DNA from: Allobrachymonas chironomi DSM 19884
GTDB taxonomy: Bacteria > Pseudomonadota > Gammaproteobacteria > Burkholderiales > Burkholderiaceae_C
Length of the DNA stretch: 64,000 nucleotides
NCBI RefSeq assembly: GCF_000374625.1
Contig: NZ_KB894765.1
Coordinates: 1 to 64,000, forward strand
Direction: 5' to 3'
Positions 36,956-45,650 of the stretch are shown in pieces. Numbering within the stretch: the stretch's first letter is position 1; each line of letters opens with the position of its first letter. The notes beneath the pieces were generated by a model. It ran no database searches. It was not told the origin of the DNA and saw nothing but the letters and a program-made list of their open reading frames with translations. The translations under genes and the position numbers were made by a program.

Positions 36956-39316
36956 TCAGAAGTTGCTGGAGAACGGCGAGTGGTGCTGCGTCTGGATCAT
37001 GTCGTCCATGGTCAGCGGCGGCGTGGCCTGGCTCGGCTCCCCGTCGGCCACGCAGTCGGCGTAGAAGTGGCGTTCGCCGTTGGCGTCCACCTGCTCGACC
37101 AGGCCGTGGATATCGGTCTCGAAGCCGGGGCACTTGCGGGCAAATTCACGCGCAAACTTCAGGTAGTCGACGATCTTGCGGTTGAACACCTCACCCGGGA
37201 TCAGCAGCGGGATGCCGGGCGGGTACGGCGTCAACAGGCCCACCGTGACACGACCTTCCAGCTGGTCGATCGCGACACGCTCGGTGCGACGGCGCGCGAT
37301 GTGCGCGTAGGCATCGGCCGGTGTCATGGCCGGCGCCAGCTCGGACAGATACATCTCGGTCGTCAGGCGGGCGATGTCGTATTCGGCGTAGAGCGTGTGC
37401 ACATGCTGGCACAGGTCACGCAGGCCCATGCGCTCGTAGCGGCGATGCGACTGGCAGAACTCCGGCATCACGCGCCACATCGGCTGGTTCTTGTCGTAAT
37501 CGTCCTTGAACTGCTGCAGCTCGGTCAGCATGGTGTTCCAGCGGCCCTTGGTAATGCCGATGGTGAACATGATGAAGAAGCTGTACAGGCCGGTCTTCTC
37601 GACCACCACGCCATGCTCGGCCAGGTACTTGGTGACGATGCTGGCCGGAATGCCGGTTTCGTCAAAGGTGCCGTCCATGCGCAGGCCGGGTGTGACGATG
37701 GTGGCCTTGATCGGGTCCAGCATGTTGAAGCCGTCGGCCAGGTCGCCAAAACCGTGCCAGGACTGGTCGCCCGGCTCGCCGCTGCGGATGATCCAGTCAT
37801 CGGCGCGGCCCATGCCCTCGTCGGCAAAGCTTTCCGGACCCCAGACCTGGAACCACCAGTCGTTGCCAAATTCCTGCTCCACCTTGCGCATGGCACGGCG
37901 GAAGTCCAGCGCCTCGGCGATGCTTTCCTCGACCAGGGCGGTGCCGCCCGGCGGCTCCATCATGGCCGCAGCCACGTCACAGCTGGCAATAATGCTGTAC
38001 TGCGGGCTGGTGGAGGTATGCATCAGGTAGGCTTCGTTGAACAGGTAGCTGTCCAGCTTGCGCTCCTGGCTGTCCTGCACCAGCACATGGCTGGCCTGGC
38101 TGATGCCGGCCAGCAGCTTGTGGATCGACTGGGTGGAGTACACCATGGTCCTGGCCGGACGGCCACGCTTGCGGCCCATGGCGTGGAAGGTGCCATAGAA
38201 CGGATGGAAGGCCGCATGCGGCAGCCAGGCTTCGTCGAAGTGCAGGTTGTCCACGTAGCCGTCTACCATCTGCTTGATGGTTTCGGTGTTGTAGAGCACG
38301 CCGTCGTAGGTGGACTGCGTCAGCGTCAGGATGCGCGGCTTGACCGTGTCCGGGTCCACGCCCTTGAGCAGCGGGTTGGCGGCAATCTTGGCGCGAATCG
38401 CCTCGGGGCTGAATTCCTCCTGCGGAATCGGGCCGATGATGCCGAAGTTGTTGCGCGTCGGCTTCAGAAACACCGGAATCGCGCCCGTCATGATGATGGC
38501 GTGCAGGTTGGACTTGTGGCAGTTGCGGTCTACCACCACCACATCACCTGCAGCCACGGTGTGGTGCCAGACGATCTTGTTGCTGGTACTGGTACCGTTG
38601 GTGACAAAGAAACAGTGGTCGGCATTGAAAATGCGCGCGGCATTGCGCTCGGATTCGCCGATGGCGCCGTTGTGGTCCAGCAGCTGACCCAGTTCCTCGA
38701 CCGCGTTGCAGACGTCGGCGCGCAGCATGTTCTCGCCATAGAACTGGTGGTACATCTGGCCGATGGGCGATTTCAGGAAGGCCACGCCGCCGGAGTGGCC
38801 GGGGCAGTGCCAGGAGTAGGAACCATCTTCGGCATAGTCCAGCAGCGCCTTGAAGAACGGCGGCTGGATATATTCCAGATAGGCCTTGGCCTCGCGGATG
38901 ATGTGGCGCGCCACGAATTCGGGCGTGTCCTCGAACATGTGGATGAAGCCGTGCAACTCGCGCAGGATGTCGTTGGGCAGGTGGCGGCTGGTCTTGGTTT
39001 CGCCGTAGACGTAGATCGGCACGTCCTCGTTCTTGCGGCGCACCTCCTCGATGAAGTTGCGCAGGTTCTCGACCGCCAGGCTGACATCGCTCTCGTCGCT
39101 GACTTCAGCGAATTCCTCGTCATCGATCGACAGGATGAAGGCACTGGCGCGGCTCTGCTGCTGGGCAAACTGGGTCAGGTCGCCATAGCTGGTCACACCA
39201 ACCACCTCGAAGCCCTCGCTTTCGATGGCCTCGGCCAGGGCACGGATACCCAGGCCGGAAATGTTCTCGGCGCGGTAGTCTTCATCGATGATGACGATCG
39301 GGAAGCGGAATTTCAC
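36956..39316 (-). CDS. Orn/Lys/Arg decarboxylase (fold type I, inducible type)
   Basis: This PLP decarboxylase acts on a basic amino acid, giving a polyamine and consuming a proton. It has 786 residues. An N-terminal flavodoxin-like wing domain is followed by the major domain with SWHCPGHSGGVAFLKSPIG, FVTNGTSTSNKIVWH, the LHFDEAWLPHAAFHP stretch and the PLP lysine in STQSIHKLLAG. The C-terminal domain contains YPPGIPLLIPGE. The start is GTG at 39316 with AAGGAG nine bases upstream. Burkholderiales usually annotate this as arginine/lysine/ornithine decarboxylase, and substrate preference cannot be read from sequence here. No antiporter gene is adjacent. Confidence 0.9.
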   Translation of the reverse strand: MKFRFPIVIIDEDYRAENISGLGIRALAEAIESEGFEVVGVTSYGDLTQFAQQQSRASAFILSIDDEEFAEVSDESDVSLAVENLRNFIEEVRRKNEDVPIYVYGETKTSRHLPNDILRELHGFIHMFEDTPEFVARHIIREAKAYLEYIQPPFFKALLDYAEDGSYSWHCPGHSGGVAFLKSPIGQMYHQFYGENMLRADVCNAVEELGQLLDHNGAIGESERNAARIFNADHCFFVTNGTSTSNKIVWHHTVAAGDVVVVDRNCHKSNLHAIIMTGAIPVFLKPTRNNFGIIGPIPQEEFSPEAIRAKIAANPLLKGVDPDTVKPRILTLTQSTYDGVLYNTETIKQMVDGYVDNLHFDEAWLPHAAFHPFYGTFHAMGRKRGRPARTMVYSTQSIHKLLAGISQASHVLVQDSQERKLDSYLFNEAYLMHTSTSPQYSIIASCDVAAAMMEPPGGTALVEESIAEALDFRRAMRKVEQEFGNDWWFQVWGPESFADEGMGRADDWIIRSGEPGDQSWHGFGDLADGFNMLDPIKATIVTPGLRMDGTFDETGIPASIVTKYLAEHGVVVEKTGLYSFFIMFTIGITKGRWNTMLTELQQFKDDYDKNQPMWRVMPEFCQSHRRYERMGLRDLCQHVHTLYAEYDIARLTTEMYLSELAPAMTPADAYAHIARRRTERVAIDQLEGRVTVGLLTPYPPGIPLLIPGEVFNRKIVDYLKFAREFARKCPGFETDIHGLVEQVDANGERHFYADCVADGEPSQATPPLTMDDMIQTQHHSPFSSNF

Positions 39317-39339
39317 GGGGGAGTTCTCCTTGGCATGGC

Positions 39340-39364
39340 AAAACAGGCCGCAAGAACGGCCTGT
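39340..39364 (-). terminator. Terminator-like hairpin in the decarboxylase leader
   Basis: On the minus strand ACAGGCCG and CGGCCTGT form a perfect 8-bp stem with loop TTCTTG, followed by TTTT. It ends 24 bases before the GTG start. The short T run makes it a weak terminator, and it may instead be a structure affecting translation. Confidence 0.45.
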
Positions 39365-39576
39365 ATCGAATAACCGCCATCATAGTGGCTGCACAGCGAA
39401 ACAGGTGCAGAAAAATGTCAAAACCCGCCAGGCTGCCGTACTGATGCTGCAGTGCGACAACGTTGCGGGAACCTGTGGCTGCACCGATGATCCAACAAGG
39501 TCGTCACAACCATATGACAATAGGGCATGCCCCTGCAGCCCGCAGGTGCACTGCTGCAACCGGAGGACGCAACACG

Positions 39577-40011
39577 ATGGAAACCTCAACCCTGTGGTGG
39601 ATTGCCGCCGTCCTGCTGCTGGGCGCGGAGCTGCTGAGCGGTACCTTCTTCCTGCTGATGATGGCGCTGGCCGCCGTGGTAGGCGCGCTGATGGCGCATC
39701 TGGGACTGGGGCTGCCGGCCCAGCTGGTGGTGGCCGCCCTGTCCGGTACCTTGCTGACCGTCGGCTGGTACCTGCTGCGCAAGCGGCGCAAACAGGCGGC
39801 CGATCCCGATCGCAGTGCCACGCGCAACAAGCTGGATATCGGCAGCACCGTCATGGTCGAGGCCTGGCTGCCGGACGGCACGACCCAGGTACAGTACCGT
39901 GGTGCACGCTGGCAGGCGGTGGCGGCCAACCCGCAGCAGCCGACAGTGACCGGCCGCCATACCGTCACCGATATCCGCGGCAGCCAGCTGGTACTCAGCC
40001 CGGAAGCCTGA
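39577..40011 (+). CDS. NfeD family membrane protein
   Basis: This is a short NfeD (NfeD1b type) partner of stomatin-like proteins. The 144-residue product has three to four hydrophobic segments in the first 65 residues (LWWIAAVLLLGAELL, FFLLMMALAAVVGALMAHLG, LVVAALSGTLLTVGWYLL). A C-terminal OB-fold domain follows (LDIGSTVMVEAWLPDG, VQYRGARWQAVA). GGAGG lies ten bases before the ATG. The next gene, 61 bases downstream, encodes an SPFH protein, the conserved nfeD-qmcA pairing. Confidence 0.92.
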   Translation: METSTLWWIAAVLLLGAELLSGTFFLLMMALAAVVGALMAHLGLGLPAQLVVAALSGTLLTVGWYLLRKRRKQAADPDRSATRNKLDIGSTVMVEAWLPDGTTQVQYRGARWQAVAANPQQPTVTGRHTVTDIRGSQLVLSPEA

Positions 40012-40072
40012 TCGTCATACGCCCGGGCTATAGTCGCCCTGCCCCCTTTCGCATTTTCCACAAGGAGTTTTC

Positions 40073-40993
40073 ATGGAATACGCCATCATCCTGCTCGTCG
40101 TCGCCATCATTTTCATAGCCAAATCGGTCAAGGTGGTGCCGCAGCAGAGTGCCTGGGTGGTAGAGCGCCTGGGCAAATACCATGCCACGCTCAACCCCGG
40201 CCTGAACCTCCTGATCCCGTTCATCGACCGCGTTGCCTACAAGCACAGCCTGAAGGAAATCCCGCTGGACGTACCCAGCCAGGTCTGCATCACGCGCGAC
40301 AACACGCAGCTGCAGGTGGACGGCATCCTGTATTTCCAGGTCACCGACGCGATGCGTGCCAGCTATGGCTCCAGCAACTACATCGTGGCGGTCACCCAGC
40401 TGGCGCAGACCTCGCTGCGCAGCGTGATCGGCAAGCTGGAGCTGGACAAGACCTTTGAAGAGCGCGACATGATCAACGCCCAGGTGGTCAATGCGATTGA
40501 CGAGGCGGCGCTGAACTGGGGCGTCAAGGTGCTGCGCTACGAGATCAAGGACCTGACGCCGCCGGCCGAAATCCTGCGCGCCATGCAGGCGCAGATCACC
40601 GCCGAGCGCGAAAAACGCGCCCTGATTGCCTCGTCCGAGGGCAAGAAGCAGGAGCAGATCAACCTGGCCGAAGGCGAACGCGCCGCTTTCATCTCGCGCT
40701 CCGAGGGTGAAAAGCAGGCTGCCATCAACGCCGCCCAGGGCGAAGCCGTTTCCATCCAGGCGGTGGCCGATGCCACTGCCGATGCCATCGAGCGCATTGC
40801 CGCCGCCATCCGCCAGCCCGGTGGCGACCAGGCCGTACAGCTCAAGGTGGCCGAGCGCGCCGTGGATGCCTACGGCAAGCTGGCCTCCGAAGCCCGCACC
40901 ACGCTGGTGGTGCCGTCCAACATGACGGAAATGTCCTCGCTGATCGCCTCGGCCATGAAGGTGGTGCAGGCCCAACAGGGTGACAAGGCCTGA
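40073..40993 (+). CDS. qmcA: SPFH/stomatin-like protein (QmcA/paraslipin)
   Basis: This is a membrane-anchored SPFH protein that forms large oligomers in membrane microdomains and cooperates with NfeD. The 306-residue protein has an N-terminal anchor (YAIILLVVAIIFIAKSV). The SPFH domain follows (VVERLGKYHATLNPGLNLLIPF, DNTQLQVDGILYFQVTD, LDKTFEERDMINAQVV). A coiled-coil flotillin-like region rich in Ala and Glu runs at about 180-240. GGAG precedes the ATG. Function in the cell is inferred from family. Confidence 0.93.
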   Translation: MEYAIILLVVAIIFIAKSVKVVPQQSAWVVERLGKYHATLNPGLNLLIPFIDRVAYKHSLKEIPLDVPSQVCITRDNTQLQVDGILYFQVTDAMRASYGSSNYIVAVTQLAQTSLRSVIGKLELDKTFEERDMINAQVVNAIDEAALNWGVKVLRYEIKDLTPPAEILRAMQAQITAEREKRALIASSEGKKQEQINLAEGERAAFISRSEGEKQAAINAAQGEAVSIQAVADATADAIERIAAAIRQPGGDQAVQLKVAERAVDAYGKLASEARTTLVVPSNMTEMSSLIASAMKVVQAQQGDKA

Positions 40994-41017
40994 GGCACAA
41001 ATTTTTTGCGTCAACCT

Positions 41018-41046
41018 TTGCCGCAGGGCAGAAGTAGTGCTAGAAT
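41018..41046 (+). promoter_or_regulatory. Sigma-70 promoter of tRNA-Ser
   Basis: TTGCCG (41018-41023) and TAGAAT (41041-41046) are 17 bases apart. Transcription would start near 41053, six bases before the tRNA 5' end. Confidence 0.65.
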
Positions 41047-41058
41047 CCCAGTTTACAC

Positions 41059-41149
41059 GGAGAGATGGATGAGCGGTTTAAGTCGCACGCCTGGAAAGCG
41101 TGTGTAGGTTAATAGCCTACCGAGGGTTCGAATCCCTCTCTCTCCGCCA
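41059..41149 (+). tRNA. tRNA-Ser (GGA)
   Basis: This is a class II tRNA of 91 bases including an encoded CCA. The acceptor stem is GGAGAGA/TCTCTCC. The anticodon stem-loop CACGC-CTGGAAA-GCGTG carries GGA at 41093-41095. A long variable arm (TGTAGGTTAATAGCCTACC region) and T loop GGTTCGAATCC follow. It reads UCC and UCU codons. Confidence 0.97.
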
Positions 41150-41154
41150 GATAC

Positions 41155-41195
41155 AAAAGCCCCGATGACTTGCAAGAGCATCGGGGCTTTTCTTT
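41155..41195 (+). terminator. Intrinsic terminator after tRNA-Ser, likely bidirectional
   Basis: A 13-bp perfect stem (AAAAGCCCCGATG and its complement, 41155-41167 and 41179-41191) with an 11-base loop is followed by TCTTT. T-rich ends on both strands mean it can also end transcription of the small minus-strand gene to the right. Confidence 0.85.
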
Positions 41196-41226
41196 GGTTT
41201 TTTACCTGGCGGCTCGCAGGCCAGTC

Positions 41227-41412
41227 TCAGGCCGCCAGCCGCTCCCAGCTCAGATGGCGCGGATCACGCCACTCGCCCTGCAGCTCCTGCCAGGGCTGTT
41301 GCGCCTGCGGTGCCGCGGCACTGCGACGCAGGCGCTCGAACAAGGCGAGCGATTCCTGTTCGAAGTCGAAGATGGGTACGGGAATGGCGGGATGAAAACG
41401 TGGTGCGGACAT
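41227..41412 (-). CDS. Small hypothetical protein (61 residues)
   Basis: I do not recognise a family. The product begins MSAPRFHPAIPVPIFDFEQE and ends in a Trp-containing stretch (EWRDPRHLSWERLAA). It has no membrane segment or signal peptide. Support for coding comes from a good ribosome site (AAGGAG eight bases before the ATG at 41412), and from a downstream hairpin at 41155-41195 that can end its transcript. The alternative plus-strand frame in the same place lacks a ribosome site. Confidence 0.55.
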   Translation of the reverse strand: MSAPRFHPAIPVPIFDFEQESLALFERLRRSAAAPQAQQPWQELQGEWRDPRHLSWERLAA

Positions 41413-41777
41413 GAAAAACTCCTTTTAGCGTTTGGTCTGACTACGGGTGGCAAGTCGGGATAAATCACCCGGGCCGTTTCCCGCCAGACGGCGGACGGGA
41501 GGCCAGCTCCGCTATACCGGAAACACCATGCAGAAAGCCCTCGGGCCACAGGCCGGAGGGCTTTCTGTTCCGGCTTGGTTGCCATTGCTGGCCACATCTG
41601 CTTGGCAATACCACCTTGCCCCGGGAGGCAGGTTGGTGCGGGCAAGATGCCCGACTCCTGATGTATATGGCTTCATTATGCCGGGCGCCGCAGCAGCGTC
41701 AAGTCCGTGCAAACCCGCAGGCATCGCATTGCGGCGACAATCGCCCCATTCCTCCATCCGTACACAGGAGCCCTGCC
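41413..41777. other. Intergenic region with one hairpin; no gene seen
   Basis: A 12-bp stem (CAGAAAGCCCTC at 41531-41542 and its complement at 41556-41567) with a GC-rich inner loop stands alone in this region. No clear U tract follows on either strand. The rest should hold the promoters of the small minus-strand gene and of arsC. ORFs overlapping it look random. Confidence 0.4.
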
Positions 41778-42182
41778 ATGAGCGACATCACCATCTACCA
41801 CAACCCCCGATGCAGCAGTTCGCGCAACACCCTGGGCCTGATCCGCAACAGCGGCGCAGAACCGGTCATCGTCGAATACCTGAAGACGCCGCTGACGGCT
41901 GCCGAGCTGCAGGCCCTGCTGCAGCGCATGGGCTCCCATGTGCGCGACATCCTGCGCGAGAAGGAATCGGTGTACCAGGAGCTGGACCTGGGCAACGCCA
42001 AGTGGAGCGATGCCGATCTGCTGGGCTTTGTCGAACAGCACCCGATCCTGATGAACCGCCCCATCGTGGCCACGCCCAAGGGCGTGCGCCTGTGCCGCCC
42101 CTGCGAGCAGGTGCTGGAGATCCTGCCGCAAGCACAGCAAGGCCCGTTCACCAAGGAAAACGGCGAAGTCGTGCAGCCCTGA
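41778..42182 (+). CDS. arsC: Glutaredoxin-dependent arsenate reductase
   Basis: It reduces arsenate to arsenite using glutaredoxin and glutathione. The 134-residue protein has the active-site loop HNPRCSSSRNT with Cys12. Arginines fall exactly at 60, 94 and 107, the anion-binding residues of plasmid R773 ArsC, supporting true ArsC rather than the Spx or YffB branches. CAGGAG precedes the ATG by about eight bases. It stands alone, without arsR or arsB nearby, so the export partner must be elsewhere. Confidence 0.93.
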   Translation: MSDITIYHNPRCSSSRNTLGLIRNSGAEPVIVEYLKTPLTAAELQALLQRMGSHVRDILREKESVYQELDLGNAKWSDADLLGFVEQHPILMNRPIVATPKGVRLCRPCEQVLEILPQAQQGPFTKENGEVVQP

Positions 42183-42188
42183 GCCGGC

Positions 42189-45100
42189 TTACAGCTCGAT
42201 CACGTTCAGCTGCGGGCCCAGCACCTGCTGCGCCAGCGGCACCAGATGCGCATGGTGCGTCAGGAACAGCACCTGGCGCTGGCGCGACAGCTCGCCCAGC
42301 ACCTGCAGGCCGGCGGCGGTGCGTGCATCGTCAAAGTTGATGAACACATCGTCGGCAATCAGCGGCAGCACCCGGGCGGACGGCCCGTGCTGCAGCTCCA
42401 GTGCGGCCAGTCGCAGCGCCAGATAAAGCTGGTCACGCGTGCCTTCGCTCAGGCCGGACACATCCACCTGCTGGCCGTTGGCGCGCACGCCGCGCAGCTC
42501 CGACTTGTTCTTGTCCAGCTCCACGATCAGGCGCTCGAACGCGCCCAGTGTCAGCGTGCGGAACATGGCGGAAGCGCGCTGCAGCATCGGCCCCTGATGG
42601 CGCTCGCGGTACTGCCCGGTGGCCCACTGCAACAGCTGGCCCGCCAACTCCAGCTGCAGCCAGCCCCGCATGGCCTCGGCCATATCCGTGATCGCCTCCT
42701 GGCGACGTGCCTCTGCCACAGCGGCATCCTGCTGTCCGGCATGGCTCTGCAGACCGGCCTCCAGCGTGCCCGCCTGCCGGCCCAGCTCCGACAGCTGGCC
42801 GCGCACGTTCTCGTAATCATCCTGCGCCTGCTGCAAGTGCAACGGCAGACTGTCCAGCTCCTGCGCGGCAACTTCTGCCCGCAGCTGCTCCAGGTTCAGG
42901 CCACCGGCATGGCGCAGCAGTTCTTCGCGATCACGTTCACAGCGTTGACGCTGGGCCTGCTGCGCCGTGAAGCGGCTCACTACCTGTGCCAGCAGCGTCA
43001 TGTCGGACACACCGGCGGCGGCGTAAAGCGGTTGCAGACGCGCCTGCAACTGTGACTGGCGCACCCGAACCTGTTCCAGCTGCCGATGCTGTTCGGCGCA
43101 CTGGGCTTGCAGCCGCTGCTGCGTCGCCTGCTGCTCGCGCGCCTGCTGCAGGCGCTGGAACAGCTCGCGTGCCATGCCATCGGCGGCCAGGCCGGACAGC
43201 TCCGGTGCCAACGGCTGCAACGCCTGCGCCTGCTGTGCCAGGGCATCCAGGTCAGCCTGCATGGTGCCAATGCGCTCGCTGACCAGCTGCTGCATGGTTT
43301 GCAGCCGGTTTTGCATATCCATGGATATGTCCAGATAACGCTCTATCTGATCCTGATCAGGAATGGATCCTTTATATCCAGCATCTGCACAGGCTACTTT
43401 CCACTGCTGCTGCCAGTCTTCCCAGGCTGTCCGGGCCTGCTCCTGCTCCAGCACGGTTGTCTGTTGCGACACCGCCAGCTGCTGCAACTCGCGCTGCAGA
43501 CGCTGGCGCTCCCCCTGGCTGCGCTCCCAGGCGGCACTGCGTTGCTGCGCCTGTTGCAGGCAGGCCGGCAAGGATAGGCCCTGCGCTTCTCCACCAAGTG
43601 CCTGTTGCAGTTGCGTGCGGCTGCTGTCGAGGGATTGCTGCAGCACCTGCGCCTGCAACTCCTGTTCTTCCAGATCCGTGAGCAGTTTCAGGATCTGCTC
43701 CCGCTGCTGCAACCAGGCGCTGGCCTGATCCAGCGTCAGCGCCGGCATGCCGGCAGCCTGGCACAAGGCCTGCCAGTCCTGCTGCAGCTGCACCTGACGC
43801 TGTGCCAGTGCCTGCAACTCCTGCTGGCGCTGACGGATGAGCTGCTGCTGTTTTTCCTGCTGCAGCTGCAGGCTCAGGCGATCAGCTTCGTGCTGCGCCG
43901 TGGCCATGCGGGTATCGGCCAGCGTATCGGCTGTGCGTACCGATTCGGCATAGGTGTCGGCCTGGGACAGCCGCTGGCTCGGCGTTTGCAGCAACTGCTG
44001 CCAGAGGGCATCACGCGCATCACGCGCCGCCTGCACCTGCCCGTGCGATACCGGCTGGTGCGTGCGCACCAGCTGCTCCAGCGTCAGATGGCGGCTGTCC
44101 ACCTCCTGTTGCAGGCCAAGCAAGGTCTGTTCCAGCTGGCGCTGCTCGCGCACATCATCCCGCTGTTGCTGTTGCAGCTGCTCGATGCGCACCTGGGTTG
44201 GCGGCAGCATGCTGCGCAGGGCTTGCGGCGATTCCGGAGCATGTGGCAGCGCCTGCAGCGCGTTGTCAATCTGCTGTTGCAGCTGTTGCAGCCGCAGCGA
44301 CAGCTGCTGCTGGCGCGTGACGGCATCACCCAGCGCCAGCGCCTGTTGCATGGCTGCGTGCAGTTCGGCGCTGACGGGCTGGAGCGTCAACGCGTCCAGC
44401 TCCTGCTGCGCCTGTTGCTGGCGTTGCTGCAGCTGGGAGCAGGCCTTGTTGGCCACCGTCAGCGCATTGGCGATGCCGGAGGCACGCTTGAGCAGTTGCT
44501 GCAGGCGCAATCGCACCGGCATGCCGGGCAGGCTTTGTGCAATCGCCTCGGTGCTCAGGCCGCTCCAGCCCAGGTCGCTGGCCAGTTCCTGCAGGCGCTG
44601 TTCCTGCTGCCGGTATTCCTGGCGGCGCAGCGGCAGATCGCGTGCGTGGTCACGGTAGCGCTTGCTGTTGTCCTGCAGCGCCTCGATCTGCTCGGCAGCC
44701 TGCAGCAAGGCCTGTGGCAGCACGATACCGGCCAGCTGCCGCTCCAGTTCCGCACAGCTGTGTTGCAGACGTTGCTGCTCGGCATCGAGCAGGGCCTGGT
44801 CCTGTTGTGCCTGCTGCAGGGTGCTGGCGGCATCTCCGGGCAGGTCCGGTGCCACGCCTTGCGCCAGCAGTGCGTCCAACACCTGCTGCTGTTCATCCAG
44901 CAGTTGCAGCGCCGGCGCGGCCTGCCGGATACGGCGCAGGCGCTGGATCTGCTGCTCCAGCTGCTGCATGCGCTCGCGTGCCTGTTGCAGTTGCTGCTGC
45001 GTTTGCTGCAGCTCGCCCTGCTGTTTCTTCCAGTCGCTGCTGCGCAGCGTGTGCTCCTTGAGCACTTGCGTGGCGGTCTTGAAGGCGTCTTGCGCCTGGT

Positions 45101-45650
45101 AGAAGACGCGGTTGCTGGACTTGCGCGGCGCCCACAGCGTATCGGCCTCCTGCTGCAGGCCCTGCACCAGCTGGCCCAGGTGCTGCAGGCCGGCGGCCGA
45201 CTGGAACAGCAGCTGCCCCAGCTGACCGGATGCGTTCAGCATGTCGGCGCTGCCCTGTACCAGGGTGTCGTGATCAAGCGCCTGCATGCGCTCGAAGGCC
45301 TGCAGGTCCAGCCCGGCCAGCCAATCGGCCAATGCGGCATCGGCAATCACGCGGTCATCTTGCGGATCACGCAGCGTCTTGCTGTTGGCCTTGATGCGGT
45401 CAAACGCCAGCTGCTCGCTGCCGCGCTGCAGGACGCCGCCGAGCCGCAGATCCGGCTTGGGGTGCAGAAAATCCAGCGGTGTACGCGCCGGAATGCCGTA
45501 GAGCCAATCGGCAATCGCCTTGCGCAAGGTGGATTTGCCGGCTTCGTTCGGACCAACCACCAGATGGATGTCGCAGGCCGCTTCCGGCAGCCGGATCTGG
45601 CGATCGGTGAATTTGCCGTAGCGGATCAGGTTCAATTCGCGGATACGCAT
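42189..45650 (-). CDS. YhaN-like SMC/Rad50-type AAA ATPase
   Basis: This is a large coiled-coil ABC-type ATPase paired with a Mre11/SbcD-like nuclease. The 1153-residue protein has Walker A GPNEAGKSTLRKA near residue 35. A very long Gln/Leu-rich coiled coil spans about 180-1000, with a central hinge region and no zinc-hook CxxC that I could see. The C-terminal head has the signature SEGTRDQLYLALRLAALEL and Walker B VLPLIADDVFINFDDAR. It is shaped like B. subtilis YhaN more than SbcC. Its start overlaps the nuclease stop by one base (TGATG). It converges on arsC with 6 bases between. Confidence 0.85.
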   Translation of the reverse strand: MRIRELNLIRYGKFTDRQIRLPEAACDIHLVVGPNEAGKSTLRKAIADWLYGIPARTPLDFLHPKPDLRLGGVLQRGSEQLAFDRIKANSKTLRDPQDDRVIADAALADWLAGLDLQAFERMQALDHDTLVQGSADMLNASGQLGQLLFQSAAGLQHLGQLVQGLQQEADTLWAPRKSSNRVFYQAQDAFKTATQVLKEHTLRSSDWKKQQGELQQTQQQLQQARERMQQLEQQIQRLRRIRQAAPALQLLDEQQQVLDALLAQGVAPDLPGDAASTLQQAQQDQALLDAEQQRLQHSCAELERQLAGIVLPQALLQAAEQIEALQDNSKRYRDHARDLPLRRQEYRQQEQRLQELASDLGWSGLSTEAIAQSLPGMPVRLRLQQLLKRASGIANALTVANKACSQLQQRQQQAQQELDALTLQPVSAELHAAMQQALALGDAVTRQQQLSLRLQQLQQQIDNALQALPHAPESPQALRSMLPPTQVRIEQLQQQQRDDVREQRQLEQTLLGLQQEVDSRHLTLEQLVRTHQPVSHGQVQAARDARDALWQQLLQTPSQRLSQADTYAESVRTADTLADTRMATAQHEADRLSLQLQQEKQQQLIRQRQQELQALAQRQVQLQQDWQALCQAAGMPALTLDQASAWLQQREQILKLLTDLEEQELQAQVLQQSLDSSRTQLQQALGGEAQGLSLPACLQQAQQRSAAWERSQGERQRLQRELQQLAVSQQTTVLEQEQARTAWEDWQQQWKVACADAGYKGSIPDQDQIERYLDISMDMQNRLQTMQQLVSERIGTMQADLDALAQQAQALQPLAPELSGLAADGMARELFQRLQQAREQQATQQRLQAQCAEQHRQLEQVRVRQSQLQARLQPLYAAAGVSDMTLLAQVVSRFTAQQAQRQRCERDREELLRHAGGLNLEQLRAEVAAQELDSLPLHLQQAQDDYENVRGQLSELGRQAGTLEAGLQSHAGQQDAAVAEARRQEAITDMAEAMRGWLQLELAGQLLQWATGQYRERHQGPMLQRASAMFRTLTLGAFERLIVELDKNKSELRGVRANGQQVDVSGLSEGTRDQLYLALRLAALELQHGPSARVLPLIADDVFINFDDARTAAGLQVLGELSRQRQVLFLTHHAHLVPLAQQVLGPQLNVIEL

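Noticed and set aside
41059-41149. tRNA-Ser as an attachment site for an integrated element
   Set aside because: No integrase, no duplicated 3' tRNA end and ordinary housekeeping genes on both sides.
43000-45000. Repeat array of CAGCTG/CTGCTG-like units
   Set aside because: It reflects Gln/Leu codons in the coiled coil of the YhaN-like ATPase, not a DNA-level repeat.
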